Positions 8,121 through 17,443 of a DNA stretch of 61,940 nt are shown here, piece after piece. How positions within the stretch are numbered: the first letter of the stretch is position 1; each line of letters starts with the position of its first letter. This DNA is from Loigolactobacillus rennini DSM 20253 (GTDB lineage: Bacteria > Bacillota > Bacilli > Lactobacillales > Lactobacillaceae): positions 1-61,940 of the forward strand of contig NZ_AYYI01000003.1 in assembly GCF_001436505.1 (NCBI RefSeq), given 5' to 3'. The position numbers and the translations under genes were made by a program. Under the pieces are notes generated by a model. That model was not told the origin of the DNA. It saw only the letters and a list, made by a program, of their open reading frames with translations, and searched no databases.

Positions 8121-9209
8121 CTAACTTGGAACGCCAAGTATTAGTGAATGAAGGTTGCCACCACCCAATAATAATTCTCGCGCATAAATTGGTTCAATAG
8201 CATGATCAGGATATAACTTTGTATATAATGCAATGGCAGCATCATCTTGTTCATCATGAAAAATAGGTAAAAAAACTGCCGAGTTTGCCACATATGCATT
8301 CACATAGCTAGCTGTTAAACGATCACTAGGATAGCGCGGTAAAAGTCCATTGACAGCATCTACACCGTTACTTTCTTCTTGGGTAGCGTATAACGGCCGG
8401 GGCAATAATACCTTATGAATTTTTAACTGCCTGCCTTGAGCGTCGAATGCTTGACTAAGAATGTGGTACGCGTTATGACAAACTGCAAACATTGGATCAG
8501 TCTTATCCTCTGTCCAAGACAACGCAACTACCCCCGGTTTAATAAATACTGCTAGATTATCAACATCACCGTTGGTTTCATCCATATAATAACCGTATCT
8601 AAGCCAAATGATCTTAGTGACATTGAAGTAGCGTTGAAAGTACGTTTCTACTTTATCTTTTCTTATTTGGCCATTCCTACCTTCAGATAAAACAGATGCT
8701 TCCACGGCTAACAATGTTCCTTCACCATCTGTTTGATAGCCACAACCCTCTAAAACTAAATTGGCCTGATAATAATCAAAATCATCTAAATCAGCTAATT
8801 TCTTGGTAATTAGTAAATCCTGATCCCAGGGAAAATATAAACCATCAACTAGGCCGCCCCAAGCATTAAATTGCCAATCCACTAATCTAATTTTTGCCTG
8901 TTGATTCATTAAATAAGCAGGCCCGGTATCACGAATCCACACGTCATCAAAACTCATTTCTAATACTTTTACCGAAGGAGGTAAACTGGCGCGTGCATTT
9001 TGGTACTGTTTTTGCGAAACCAACATGGTGACTGGTTCATACTGGCTTAATTTACTAGCAATCTCAGCAAATACGGCTTGAGCCGGTTTAGCACCATTGC
9101 GCCAATTATCCGCCCGTTCTGGCCACATCATGTAAGCTTTAGTGTGTCGATACCAATCTGGCACTAAATGAAAATCATCATTTCTTGGTAAAGAGTTTAA
9201 TTTTTGCAT
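8121..9209 (-). CDS. Agmatine deiminase paralogue without the catalytic Cys and His (pseudoenzyme)
   Basis: A full-length pentein-fold protein (362 aa) clearly homologous to agmatine deiminase along its whole length. Shared motifs include [26 protein letters not shown] and ELLLGGGN. Key differences from the intact copy two genes upstream: the nucleophile Cys in GGGNIHC is Ser355 (GGGNLHS), the catalytic His in NGHVDN is Asp215 (NGDVDN), and the pocket GGSIHVDG reads GCGYQTDG. The Asp of WIRD, the Glu of LEG and the second Asp of NGDVDN remain. Start at ATG 9209, 7 bases after GGAG; a longer reading overlapping the previous gene is unlikely. A regulatory, scaffold or altered-substrate role is inference. 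Confidence 0.88.
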   Translation of the reverse strand: MQKLNSLPRNDDFHLVPDWYRHTKAYMMWPERADNWRNGAKPAQAVFAEIASKLSQYEPVTMLVSQKQYQNARASLPPSVKVLEMSFDDVWIRDTGPAYLMNQQAKIRLVDWQFNAWGGLVDGLYFPWDQDLLITKKLADLDDFDYYQANLVLEGCGYQTDGEGTLLAVEASVLSEGRNGQIRKDKVETYFQRYFNVTKIIWLRYGYYMDETNGDVDNLAVFIKPGVVALSWTEDKTDPMFAVCHNAYHILSQAFDAQGRQLKIHKVLLPRPLYATQEESNGVDAVNGLLPRYPSDRLTASYVNAYVANSAVFLPIFHDEQDDAAIALYTKLYPDHAIEPIYARELLLGGGNLHSLILGVPS

Positions 9210-9243
9210 CTCATGACTCCAAATTCTTAATGTTTGTCTTCCA

Positions 9244-10185
9244 TCACGGTACAATGACAGTGCCCTGTTCACCTTTGATAATCGCATTGACATCCGCTAA
9301 TGCACCAATGATAGCTGGCCGCTTTGTCCGTTTTACAAAACTGATTGCAGCTTCTACTTTGGGCAGCATACTGCCAGCCGCGAAACTTTGGTCTGCAATG
9401 TGCTGTTCGATTTCTTTCACCGTTACGCGTTTAACCTTAATTTGATTGGGTGTGCCAAAATGATAAAAAACACCAGCAACTGAAGTTAAGATAATTAATT
9501 TATCCGCATTAATTAATTCCGCAATTTTTGCAGCACTAAAATCTTTATCAATAACAGCTTCTTGCCCGACTAATTTTTGTTGTTTTTTAACGACTGGTAC
9601 ACCACCACCGCCTGCCACGATCGGAATAACTTGATTATCCAACAACGTTTTAATCGCTGGATATTCCTGAATTGCAATGGGTTTGGGGGATGGTACTACT
9701 CTGCGATAACCACGACCAGCATCCGCAACAAACTGCCAATCAGGATGTACTTTTTGTAACTGATCCAACTGTGATGTTGAATAAAAAGGTCCAATTGGCT
9801 TAGACGGATGGTTAAATGCAGGATCATTTTCGGCAACAAGTACTTGAGTCACTAAAGTCACGACAGTGCGATTGAAACCGTGTGCTAATAACGCCATCTG
9901 TAGGGCATTTTGAAACCAATAGCCAATACTGCCTTCAGTCATCGCACCTACAGTATCTAGTGGCATTGCAGGATTACTTTTACTATTTGTATAAAGCTGT
10001 TGTAAAAGCAGATTACCAACTTGCGGTCCATTTCCGTGCGTGACCACTAACTGATCGCCATTAAGAACAAATTGAACCAAAGCAGCGGCTGTTTTCTGAA
10101 CTGCTTTTTGTTGCGCTGCCGCAGAAGCATCTGTCGTTAAAATTGCGTTGCCACCTAAAGCAACTAAAATTTTTTGATTTGTCAT
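9244..10185 (-). CDS. aguC: Carbamate kinase of the agmatine pathway
   Basis: Transfers phosphate from carbamoyl phosphate to ADP, giving ATP, CO2 and NH3: the energy-yielding last step of agmatine catabolism. Amino-acid-kinase fold with ALGGNAI at the N-terminus, THGNGPQVGNL (substrate loop), DTVGAMTEGSIGY and IPIVAGGGGVPV. Length of 313 aa is typical. ATG start after AGGTGGAAAG. Its place between the two AguA-type genes, next to putrescine carbamoyltransferase and with no arginine deiminase genes in view, makes the agmatine role more likely than an arginine one. Confidence 0.92.
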   Translation of the reverse strand: MTNQKILVALGGNAILTTDASAAAQQKAVQKTAAALVQFVLNGDQLVVTHGNGPQVGNLLLQQLYTNSKSNPAMPLDTVGAMTEGSIGYWFQNALQMALLAHGFNRTVVTLVTQVLVAENDPAFNHPSKPIGPFYSTSQLDQLQKVHPDWQFVADAGRGYRRVVPSPKPIAIQEYPAIKTLLDNQVIPIVAGGGGVPVVKKQQKLVGQEAVIDKDFSAAKIAELINADKLIILTSVAGVFYHFGTPNQIKVKRVTVKEIEQHIADQSFAAGSMLPKVEAAISFVKRTKRPAIIGALADVNAIIKGEQGTVIVP

Positions 10186-10210
10186 CTTTCCACCTACTTT
10201 TAAATAATAG

Positions 10211-10243
10211 AAAGGAGAGTGTTTGCAAACAATACTCTCCTTT
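10211..10243 (-). promoter_or_regulatory. Hairpin between aguA and aguC
   Basis: A perfect 10-bp stem (10211-10220 with 10234-10243) with a loop containing the palindrome GTTTGCAAAC. On the minus strand it lies between the stop of agmatine deiminase and the start of carbamate kinase, and it is not followed by a clean T tract. It may be a partial terminator or an mRNA-stabilising or processing hairpin that sets the aguA to aguC ratio. Confidence 0.6.
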
Positions 10244-10286
10244 CGTGAATCAACTTAACTTATTCTACTTATACCGTAATCTTAAC

Positions 10287-11381
10287 CTAGTTAATCGGTA
10301 CTTGCTGAGTAATGCAGTGAATGTTACCGCCACCCAGTAAAATTTCTCGTGCTGGTACACCAACAACTTTGCGTTTCGGATAAAGCGAGGCCAATACCTT
10401 TTGTGCATTTTCATCCATGGGATCACCAAAAGTTGGAAAAACAATACCACCGTTTGCGGTGTAATAATTAACGTAACTAGCAGCTAAGCGATCACCTTGT
10501 TGGCGAGGTAAAGTGCCAGCAACTGCATCAACACCATGACTTTCCTGCTCTGTAATCAGTACTGGTTTAGGGACATTTAATTTAATTACTTTTAATTTTC
10601 TTCCCTTAGCATCAGTGGCATTTTCAAGAATATTTAGATTTTCTTTTGAAATTTGATATTGGGGATCTGTTTTATCATCTGTCCAAGCTAACACGACAAC
10701 ACCTGGCTTAACAAAATTAGCAATATTATCCACGTGGCCGTTGGTTTCATCATTATAAATTCCTTGTTTGAGCCAAATAATTTTATCTAGATTTAATTGT
10801 GCTTTTAAAACCTCTTCTATTTGCGCTTTAGATAATTGTAGGTTGCGTCCCTTTGACAATAAACATTCTTCAGTTGTTATTAATGTTCCTTCCCCATCTA
10901 CATGAATGGAACCGCCTTCTAAAACAAAATTATTTAACCGGTAGCGGTCAACATGTTCTAATTCCGCCATTTTATGCGCAATCCGATCATCTTTATCCCA
11001 AGGAAAATACAAACCGTCTACTAGGCCTCCCCATGCATTGAAAGTCCAGTCGATGGCCCGTAGTGTCCCTTGATCATTTTTAACAAACGTAGCCCCACAA
11101 TCCCGGATCCAAGCATCATCATTAGATAATTCAACAACTTCTACATTACCTGGCAACATTTGGCAAGCGTTGTCATATTGATCATCATTAACACCAACCG
11201 TAACGTGTTCAAATTGTGAAATTGTAGCTGCAACTTTAGCAAATGTTTTTTGTGCCGGTTTACCGCCATCACGCCAGTTATCTGGTCGCTGTGGCCATAG
11301 AATATAAACACCTTTATGCGCTTCAAACTCACCTGGCATTCTGAAGCCATCTTTTTTCGGTGTACTGTTTAGTGTTTTCAT
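10287..11381 (-). CDS. aguA: Agmatine deiminase
   Basis: Hydrolyses agmatine to N-carbamoylputrescine and ammonia. All catalytic elements of the pentein/AgDI family are present: Asp in [10 protein letters not shown], Glu in [10 protein letters not shown], His216 and Asp218 in NGHVDN, and nucleophile Cys356 in [12 protein letters not shown] at the C-terminus. The N-terminus carries the family motif [10 protein letters not shown]. Two starts are possible: ATG 11390, which overlaps the antiporter stop (ATGA), and ATG 11381, 8 bases after AAAGGA; the second fits the ribosome site (364 aa). Second enzyme gene after carbamoyltransferase and antiporter in the operon. Confidence 0.95.
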   Translation of the reverse strand: MKTLNSTPKKDGFRMPGEFEAHKGVYILWPQRPDNWRDGGKPAQKTFAKVAATISQFEHVTVGVNDDQYDNACQMLPGNVEVVELSNDDAWIRDCGATFVKNDQGTLRAIDWTFNAWGGLVDGLYFPWDKDDRIAHKMAELEHVDRYRLNNFVLEGGSIHVDGEGTLITTEECLLSKGRNLQLSKAQIEEVLKAQLNLDKIIWLKQGIYNDETNGHVDNIANFVKPGVVVLAWTDDKTDPQYQISKENLNILENATDAKGRKLKVIKLNVPKPVLITEQESHGVDAVAGTLPRQQGDRLAASYVNYYTANGGIVFPTFGDPMDENAQKVLASLYPKRKVVGVPAREILLGGGNIHCITQQVPIN

Positions 11382-11386
11382 TTTTA

Positions 11387-12757
11387 TCATCCTTTCTTAA
11401 CAGATCGTTGCGCCCGTTTTTCCGCAAAACGGACAATAACTTCACCTAAAATAATTGTGATAATGGTTCCAATTAAAATGGGCAGTTTACTTGTTATTTC
11501 CGCATGACTGCCATTCAGTGGCACAATGGTCATGATAATTGTTGTAATGAGCAACAATTCTGGTACCCAAGTGACCAAATTAATCATTAATTTATTCCCA
11601 GAAACTTTAAAGGGACGCTTTTTTTCTGGCTGCAATTGCCGTAACTTGATAAATGCCGGAAACATTAAAGTGTAAGACAATAGCAACGCCACAACATTTA
11701 GCGAGAAAAAGGCCCAAAAAATATCTTGGTTGGGAATAAATGGCGCGATAATAACTAAAATCGTTGCAACTATACCATTTAAATAACCTGTACCAACTGG
11801 CATCTTATTTTTATCTTCTTTACCAAAAATCTGCGGAAGTGCGCCGTCTTTAGCTGCGTAATCAGATACAATGTTGACACCTAATGCCCAAGAAACCATT
11901 TCGGAAGCTAACGTATACAAGAAAAAAACACCAATCAAAATAACGAACCAATTCATTTTACCAAGCAACAAAATAAAACTATCTAACAAACCACTTGAAG
12001 GTGATAATTTAGCTGCTGGTATGGCAACACCCATACTAAACGCAGCTAATAAATATAATAACGCAATTAAAACACCGCCAAAAATCATGGCTTTAGGAAT
12101 TTGTTTTTGTGGATTATCCATGTTGCCAGACATTGTCGCCACAACTTCAAAACCCAAGAAGTTAAAAATAATCACAGACAAATTGCTTAAACTTGAGCCA
12201 TTTAAATGTGGCAATAAGTTTGCCCCGCTTAAATCGTTTGCAACGCCTTTAGTAGCAGCAACATAAATACCTAAACAAGTCAGTGATGCGATAATAAAGA
12301 TTTTAGCAAAAGCTGCTAAATCAATAATGAATTTGCTTTCTGCCACTGGTTTATTACCTAGTATCACCACTAACCAAACAAAAGCCAATTGAATTAGCAT
12401 CGAACCCCAAATACTTAACTTCATCTGGAAAATCGTACCAATTACCTGAGAAAACAAAACTGCCAAGCTTGCCATCCAAATTGGATAATTAATCCAGTAT
12501 AACCAAGCTAACCGGCCACCCCAACGTGTTCCAAAAGCTTCTTTTACCCAATCATATAAACCACCATCACCAGTATAAGTGGTTCCTAATTCAGATGAAA
12601 TTAAGCCATATGGTAAGAAAAAGAAAACTAATAAAAAGATCCACCAAAAGAACTGCGATGGGCCAATCGCCGCAGCAGGTGCTGCAGACTCGACTACCAT
12701 GATAACAACAACTGACATTAAAACGGCGTCAAATAAATGAAACCCTTTTTTCTTCAA
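11387..12757 (-). CDS. aguD: Agmatine/putrescine antiporter (APC family)
   Basis: Amino-acid/polyamine/organocation permease with about 12 membrane segments. The first helix contains [17 protein letters not shown], and [17 protein letters not shown] follows, as in antiporters of the glutamate/GABA-agmatine/putrescine branch. Role inferred from the operon: imports agmatine and exports putrescine, so the pathway is balanced. Start taken as TTG at 12757, 7 bases after GAGGTG; a TTG seven codons earlier lacks such a site. It lies 29 bases after the carbamoyltransferase gene. Confidence 0.9.
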   Translation of the reverse strand: MKKKGFHLFDAVLMSVVVIMVVESAAPAAAIGPSQFFWWIFLLVFFFLPYGLISSELGTTYTGDGGLYDWVKEAFGTRWGGRLAWLYWINYPIWMASLAVLFSQVIGTIFQMKLSIWGSMLIQLAFVWLVVILGNKPVAESKFIIDLAAFAKIFIIASLTCLGIYVAATKGVANDLSGANLLPHLNGSSLSNLSVIIFNFLGFEVVATMSGNMDNPQKQIPKAMIFGGVLIALLYLLAAFSMGVAIPAAKLSPSSGLLDSFILLLGKMNWFVILIGVFFLYTLASEMVSWALGVNIVSDYAAKDGALPQIFGKEDKNKMPVGTGYLNGIVATILVIIAPFIPNQDIFWAFFSLNVVALLLSYTLMFPAFIKLRQLQPEKKRPFKVSGNKLMINLVTWVPELLLITTIIMTIVPLNGSHAEITSKLPILIGTIITIILGEVIVRFAEKRAQRSVKKG

Positions 12758-12786
12758 TTTTGAACACCTCGAATTCAATTTATTAG

Positions 12787-13821
12787 TTAATCAGTTGCGT
12801 CATCAGTTAAGTTCAAAATCAGTCTTTTCAACCTCGGACTATTTAATGCATCTAAAGCCTTTTCATTATAATCAATCGCTGGTGCCAGTAAATAAACTAA
12901 TAGCGCTCTCATTGCGGTCAAACGATTTTCTGCTTGGTCCCACGCAATTGAAGCTGGAGAATCAAGAACCTCGTCTGTCACTTCTTCACCACGATTAGCG
13001 GGTAAGCAATGCATAAATCTAGTGTTAGCACCAGCTAATTGCATTAATTTCGTGTTAACCTGATACTTCGGATAAAATAGTTTCATGCGTTCATCATAAG
13101 ATAATGGGCTTTCGTATAAGCCATACCAAACATCTGTATAAATGAAGTCTGCACCAGCTAAAGCTTTTTGAGCATCATCAGTGATCTCAACACTGCCGCC
13201 AGAAAACTTAGCACTAGCTGTTGCAATCGCCAATTGCTTTTTAGGAACTTGGTGACCTTTTGGACCGAACTGGACAAATTTCATTCCCATTTTTGCTGCC
13301 ATAAACATGGTTGATACACAAACCTGAGTGGCATCACCCATAAAAACAATTTTACAGTCACTAAGTCTTTTGCCAGAAGGTAAATGCTCAGTCATAGTAA
13401 TAATGTCGCCCATTTCTTGTGTTGGATGATTATAATCACTCATACCGTTTAATACAGGAACAGTTGCAGTTTCAGCCAATCTTTTTACCATGGCATGTTT
13501 GGCAACTCGCGCCATCAAAATATCAACCAGTCGAGATAAAACAATTGCAGTATCCCCTAGTGATTCACTTTCTGAACTGCCAAGGTGAATTTGTCCAGGT
13601 GCCAAATACTGAGCGTGACCACCTAATTGTGTCATCGCGGTTTCAAAAGAAACTCGTGTTCTAGTAGATGATTCTTCAAAAATCATCCCTAGCGTTTTAT
13701 GTTTCAATAACTGCGGATAATTACCACGCTTAATTTCTGTTTTAATTTGGATCCCTAAGTTAATTAAATATTGAATTTCTCGCTTAGTATACTGATTAGT
13801 GTCAATAAAATCTTTTTTCAT
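12787..13821 (-). CDS. aguB: Putrescine carbamoyltransferase
   Basis: Phosphorolysis of N-carbamoylputrescine to putrescine and carbamoyl phosphate. Aspartate/ornithine carbamoyltransferase fold with the carbamoyl-phosphate loop SSTRTR (residues 51-56), HPTQ and HCLP. The segment [15 protein letters not shown] and a C-terminal helical extension are as in putrescine rather than ornithine transcarbamylases. Start ATG 13821, 9 bases after GGAG, giving the usual 344 aa; an upstream in-frame GTG/ATG stretch is non-homologous and runs through the promoter. First gene of the agmatine operon. Confidence 0.93.
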   Translation of the reverse strand: MKKDFIDTNQYTKREIQYLINLGIQIKTEIKRGNYPQLLKHKTLGMIFEESSTRTRVSFETAMTQLGGHAQYLAPGQIHLGSSESESLGDTAIVLSRLVDILMARVAKHAMVKRLAETATVPVLNGMSDYNHPTQEMGDIITMTEHLPSGKRLSDCKIVFMGDATQVCVSTMFMAAKMGMKFVQFGPKGHQVPKKQLAIATASAKFSGGSVEITDDAQKALAGADFIYTDVWYGLYESPLSYDERMKLFYPKYQVNTKLMQLAGANTRFMHCLPANRGEEVTDEVLDSPASIAWDQAENRLTAMRALLVYLLAPAIDYNEKALDALNSPRLKRLILNLTDDATD

Positions 13822-13845
13822 CTTTAACATCTCCATTTTTAATTG

Positions 13846-13859
13846 ATTACTCGAGTAAT
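13846..13859. promoter_or_regulatory. 14-bp perfect palindrome in the agmatine operon leader
   Basis: ATTACTCGAGTAAT is a perfect dyad placed about 25 bases upstream of the putrescine carbamoyltransferase start and downstream of the putative -10. It is a candidate operator half of a two-site arrangement with the inverted repeat at 13863-13888. The binding protein is unknown; the operon's own RpiR regulator is the natural candidate. Confidence 0.5.
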
Positions 13860-13862
13860 GCT

Positions 13863-13888
13863 TACAGATGCAATATAGTTCATCTGTA
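13863..13888. promoter_or_regulatory. Candidate operator: inverted repeat around the -10 of the agmatine operon
   Basis: Perfect 8-bp arms TACAGATG and CATCTGTA separated by 10 bases. The spacer holds the minus-strand TATATT -10 hexamer, so a bound dimer would block the promoter. The spacing (18 bases between arm starts) suits a dimeric helix-turn-helix regulator. Confidence 0.55.
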
Positions 13889-13900
13889 TTAATTTGGGAA
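13872..13900 (-). promoter_or_regulatory. Putative agmatine operon promoter
   Basis: Minus-strand TATATT (13872-13877), 17-base spacer, weak -35 TTCCCA (13895-13900). A poor -35 would fit a promoter that needs activation or is tightly regulated. The remaining bases from 13901 to 14133 hold the lepA terminator and a stretch in which I see nothing else. Confidence 0.45.
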
Positions 13901-14003
13901 TGCTTTTTAGCGCTTCTGAAGTCCGAACGCACACGTTGTATTTTGTTACATTTTATGGAATTTATTACATTGTGCTTTTTAAGCATAAAAATGCCCACAA
14001 TAA

Positions 14004-14037
14004 AAAAACAACTAGGTTTAAATCCCTAGTTGTTTTT
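14004..14037 (-). terminator. Terminator downstream of lepA
   Basis: A 13-bp stem (14004-14016 with 14025-14037) flanked by A and T tracts on both sides. It separates lepA from the agmatine operon, so the latter depends on its own promoter. Confidence 0.85.
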
Positions 14038-14133
14038 ATAAAAATAAAGCTGAATAGATTAGTAATAAATTGAGAAAAACCAATAATTGCCAAGTAGCAA
14101 AGCTGTACTAGAAACTATTGTACTTACAGTCCG

Positions 14134-15972
14134 TTACTTCTTATGGGTCTCAGTTTCATCCGTGCGTAAAACAGCCATGAAAGCTTCTTGGGGCACTTCT
14201 ACAGAACCAATTTGTTTCATACGCTTTTTACCTTTTTTCTGTTTTTCCAGTAATTTACGTTTACGCGAAATGTCACCGCCATAACATTTAGCCAGTACGT
14301 TTTTCCGCAGTGCTTTAATGTTGGCCCGCGCAATAATTTTATTGCCAATTGCCGCTTGCACCGGTACTTCAAATTGTTGGCGCGGAATCAATTTCCGTAG
14401 TTTATCGACAATTTCACGTCCTCGCTCAGCGGCAAAATCTTGGTGAACAATGCTGCTTAAAGCATCCACTGACTCCCCATTTAATAAAATATCCATTTTA
14501 ACTAATTTACTTTGCCGGTACCCTTCGATTTCATAATCTAACGAAGCGTAGCCTTTAGTGCTGGATTTTAATTTATCAAAAAAATCATAAACAATTTCAG
14601 ATAATGGTAAATGATAAATCACATTCACCCGGTTGTTGTTTAAATATTCCATAGTATCAAACTCACCACGTTTTGCCTGAGCTAGTTCCATGACAGCCCC
14701 CACGAACTCACTGGGGACCATAATTGATGCATGAACAAATGGTTCTTCAATGCTATCAATGGTCCCTGGATCCGGCATTTCTGATGGATTAGCAACCTCT
14801 TTTTGCGTACCGTCGGCTAAATTGGCATGGTAAATCACTGATGGTGCTGTGGTGATTAAATCAAGGTCAAACTCTCGCTCTAAACGTTCTTGAATAACAT
14901 CCATGTGCAATAACCCTAAAAAGCCACAACGAAAACCAAATCCCAAAGCTTCTGAGGTTTCTGGTTCAAACGTCAAAGCGGCATCGTTTAAGCGCAATTT
15001 TTCCAAAGACTCCCGCAGTTCATTGTATTTTGAAGAATCTACAGGATACAGGCCACAGTACACCATTGGTTTCATTTTCCGGTAGCCGCGAACCGCCTTT
15101 TGCGCAGGATTATCCACTAAAGTTAGCGTATCACCCACTTCAGTGTCTTGGATAGTTTTAATACTAGCGGTTAAATAGCCAACGTCTCCAGCCATTAAAT
15201 AATCCCGTTTTACAGCTTTAGGTGACATCACGCCGACTTCTGTCACTTCAAAAGTCTTACCGTTTTGCATCAATTTGATTTGATCGCCAGGTTTTACAAC
15301 CCCTTCAAAAACACGGATGCTCAAAACAACGCCACGGTAACTATCATAAACAGAATCAAAAATTAATGCCTTTAACGGCGCAGTTAAATCGCCACTAGGT
15401 GCAGGAATATCAGTAATAATACGTTCCAGCATGTCTTCAATCCCAATACCCTGCTTAGCGCTAGCTAAAACGGCATCATCTGCTTCAATACCGATATCAT
15501 TTTCGATTTCAGCTTTAACCCGATCTGGATCCGCCGCTGGTAAATCAATTTTATTGATTACTGGAATAATTTCTAAATCATTATCAATTGCGAGGTAAAC
15601 GTTAGCTAGTGTTTGTGCTTCCACACCTTGCGCAGCGTCAACCACCAAAATTGCCCCTTCGCAGGCAGCTAAACTGCGGGAAACTTCATAGGAAAAGTCC
15701 ACGTGACCAGGAGTATCAATTAAGTGAAACGTATAAGTCTGCCCATTTTTTGCATGATAAGCCAACTCAACGGCATTTAACTTAATGGTAATCCCGCGTT
15801 CCCGCTCTAAATCCATAGTATCTAATATTTGTGCTTCCATATTGCGCTTAGCAACGGTATGCGTTAATTCTAATATTCGATCCGCTAAAGTTGATTTGCC
15901 ATGATCGATGTGGGCAACAATTGAAAAATTCCGAATATGCTTTTGTCTTTCCTGCATTGCTTTAATATCCAT
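14134..15972 (-). CDS. lepA: Elongation factor 4 (LepA)
   Basis: Ribosome-associated GTPase that acts on stalled or mispositioned ribosomes. G-domain motifs [14 protein letters not shown] and NKIDLP are followed by EF-G-like domains II, III and V and the LepA-specific C-terminal domain with [17 protein letters not shown]. Start ATG 15972 gives 612 aa, normal for the family; the longer in-frame reading lacks homology. It follows dnaJ, as in many lactobacilli, but has a terminator before it and an own promoter candidate. Confidence 0.97.
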   Translation of the reverse strand: MDIKAMQERQKHIRNFSIVAHIDHGKSTLADRILELTHTVAKRNMEAQILDTMDLERERGITIKLNAVELAYHAKNGQTYTFHLIDTPGHVDFSYEVSRSLAACEGAILVVDAAQGVEAQTLANVYLAIDNDLEIIPVINKIDLPAADPDRVKAEIENDIGIEADDAVLASAKQGIGIEDMLERIITDIPAPSGDLTAPLKALIFDSVYDSYRGVVLSIRVFEGVVKPGDQIKLMQNGKTFEVTEVGVMSPKAVKRDYLMAGDVGYLTASIKTIQDTEVGDTLTLVDNPAQKAVRGYRKMKPMVYCGLYPVDSSKYNELRESLEKLRLNDAALTFEPETSEALGFGFRCGFLGLLHMDVIQERLEREFDLDLITTAPSVIYHANLADGTQKEVANPSEMPDPGTIDSIEEPFVHASIMVPSEFVGAVMELAQAKRGEFDTMEYLNNNRVNVIYHLPLSEIVYDFFDKLKSSTKGYASLDYEIEGYRQSKLVKMDILLNGESVDALSSIVHQDFAAERGREIVDKLRKLIPRQQFEVPVQAAIGNKIIARANIKALRKNVLAKCYGGDISRKRKLLEKQKKGKKRMKQIGSVEVPQEAFMAVLRTDETETHKK

Positions 15973-16019
15973 TATCTTGCCTACTTTCTCATGCTTGCCG
16001 AAACAAGCCACTGCCTTAA

Positions 16020-16048
16020 ATTATAGCAAGCTCTTTGGCTCCGTGCAA
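16020..16048 (-). promoter_or_regulatory. Extended -10 promoter for lepA
   Basis: Minus-strand TGC-TATAAT (-10 at 16020-16025) with TTGCAC (16043-16048) 17 bases upstream. About 48 bases before the lepA start. Confidence 0.6.
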
Positions 16049-16108
16049 TTATCGTTGACTAGTAATATGACTAGCCAGCTAATTGCTCATAAATTCACGA
16101 TTTAAACT

Positions 16109-16144
16109 AAAAAAACGCACGCTACAAATTAAGTAACGCGCGTT
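16109..16144 (-). terminator. Terminator after dnaJ
   Basis: An imperfect 12-bp GC-rich stem (about 16113-16124 with 16133-16144, two mismatches) followed on the minus strand by a T run. It ends the hrcA-grpE-dnaK-dnaJ transcript, probably incompletely. Confidence 0.65.
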
Positions 16145-16150
16145 AGCAAT

Positions 16151-17299
16151 TTACTTCTTATGCTTGCCAAACAATTTATCGAATAAACTACCTTCTGTTT
16201 CTGACATGCTCTGCCCACTAGCTGTTGCAAAAGCTTTTAGTGCTTCTTTTTGTTTACCATTTAAATGTTTTGGCGTCACAACTTTTACTTTGACGTGTTG
16301 GTCGCCGCGACCATTACCCCGCAAGCGCGGTGCGCCTTGGCCACGTAATCGGAAAGTTGTGTTGGTTTGCGTTCCAGCAGGGACCTTCAACTTAACTTTA
16401 CCACTAACCGTATCAACTTGTAACTCGTCCCCTAAAGCCGCTTGGACAAAGCTGATCGGTACTTCTAGATAGATCTCTGGACCATCACGCTGGAATTTTT
16501 TGCTCGGTGCAACCCGGAAAACAATGAATAAGTCCCCATACGGGCCACCATTTTCCCCGGCTTCACCTTGTTCAGAAAGCCGCATCTGCTGACCGTCTTC
16601 AACACCGGCCGGTACTTTTACTTTAACGCTATGCCGTTCTTCTTCATGACCTGAACCATGGCAAGTTGGGCATTTTTGTTTAATTTCTTTACCAGTACCA
16701 TGACATACATCACAAACTTCACGTGTTTGCATCCGACCTAACGGCGTTTGCCGTGTGATCTGAATGTATCCAGAACCGTGACATTTATGACAAGTCTCCG
16801 GCGAAGTTCCTGGTTTAGCACCAGTACCATTACAAGTATGGCAAGTTGCCTCACGCGTATAAGAAATGGTTGTTTCTTTACCAAAAATTGCTTCTTTGAA
16901 AGTCAAATCCATTTGATATTGTAAATCTGAGCCTTGCCGCGGTGCATTAGGATTAGCTTGTTGCCGGCCGCCGCCAAAGAATTGGCTGAAAATATCATCA
17001 AAGCCACCGAAACTTTGACCACCACCAAAGCCACCAAAATCTTGGCCACCGAAGCTACCAAAACCACCTTGGCCTTGGGGACCGGCTGAACCAAATTGAT
17101 CATACTGCGCACGTTTATCTTTATCGCCTAAAACTTCATAAGCTTGCGAGATCTCCTTAAACTTTTCTTCCGCGCCAGGCGCTTTGTTTAAGTCGGGATG
17201 GTATTTTTTTGACAGCTTACGGTAGGCGTGTTTAATTTCGTCTTGTGAGGCATCACGACTGACCCCCAAAACTTTATAATAATCTTTACTATCCGCCAT
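16151..17299 (-). CDS. dnaJ: Chaperone DnaJ (Hsp40)
   Basis: Co-chaperone that delivers clients to DnaK and stimulates its ATPase. The J domain has HPD (KYHPDLNK), followed by a Gly/Phe-rich linker and four zinc-binding CxxCxGxG repeats ([32 protein letters not shown]), then the C-terminal substrate-binding domains. 382 aa from ATG 17299, which follows AGGAGG. Last gene of the heat-shock operon. Confidence 0.97.
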   Translation of the reverse strand: MADSKDYYKVLGVSRDASQDEIKHAYRKLSKKYHPDLNKAPGAEEKFKEISQAYEVLGDKDKRAQYDQFGSAGPQGQGGFGSFGGQDFGGFGGGQSFGGFDDIFSQFFGGGRQQANPNAPRQGSDLQYQMDLTFKEAIFGKETTISYTREATCHTCNGTGAKPGTSPETCHKCHGSGYIQITRQTPLGRMQTREVCDVCHGTGKEIKQKCPTCHGSGHEEERHSVKVKVPAGVEDGQQMRLSEQGEAGENGGPYGDLFIVFRVAPSKKFQRDGPEIYLEVPISFVQAALGDELQVDTVSGKVKLKVPAGTQTNTTFRLRGQGAPRLRGNGRGDQHVKVKVVTPKHLNGKQKEALKAFATASGQSMSETEGSLFDKLFGKHKK

Positions 17300-17385
17300 G
17301 CGTGTTAAGAACCTCCTAGAAATTAGCGTCAATCACGACGCTCCGTTGCCTTAAAAAGCTTCATCAAGCATACCATAGATTAAAT

Positions 17386-17419
17386 AAAAAGCCAAAAGCC
17401 GCAATGGCTTTGGCTTTTT
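17386..17419 (-). terminator. Terminator-like hairpin between dnaK and dnaJ
   Basis: A stem of about 14 bp with one bulge (17386-17400 with 17405-17419), followed on the minus strand by TTTTTATTT. It probably lowers dnaJ expression relative to dnaK. Confidence 0.7.
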
Positions 17420-17443
17420 GTTTAACTCAAGGTAAAAATTTAA

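Noticed and set aside
13901-13920. Possible catabolite-responsive (cre) element around AGCGCT upstream of the agmatine promoter
   Set aside because: Only the CG core fits; four or five positions of the cre consensus are wrong.
13822-13998. N-terminal 59-codon extension of putrescine carbamoyltransferase
   Set aside because: Runs through the promoter and both inverted repeats and is not similar to carbamoyltransferases; the ATG at 13821 has a proper ribosome site.
7312-14000. Horizontal-transfer island around the agmatine operon
   Set aside because: No integrase, IS element, tRNA or direct repeats flank it; its base composition looks like that of its neighbours by eye. Transfer cannot be excluded but is not shown.
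16058-16073. Imperfect palindrome CTAGTAATATGACTAG upstream of lepA
   Set aside because: Lies upstream of the -35, is imperfect, and lepA is not known to have a dedicated regulator.
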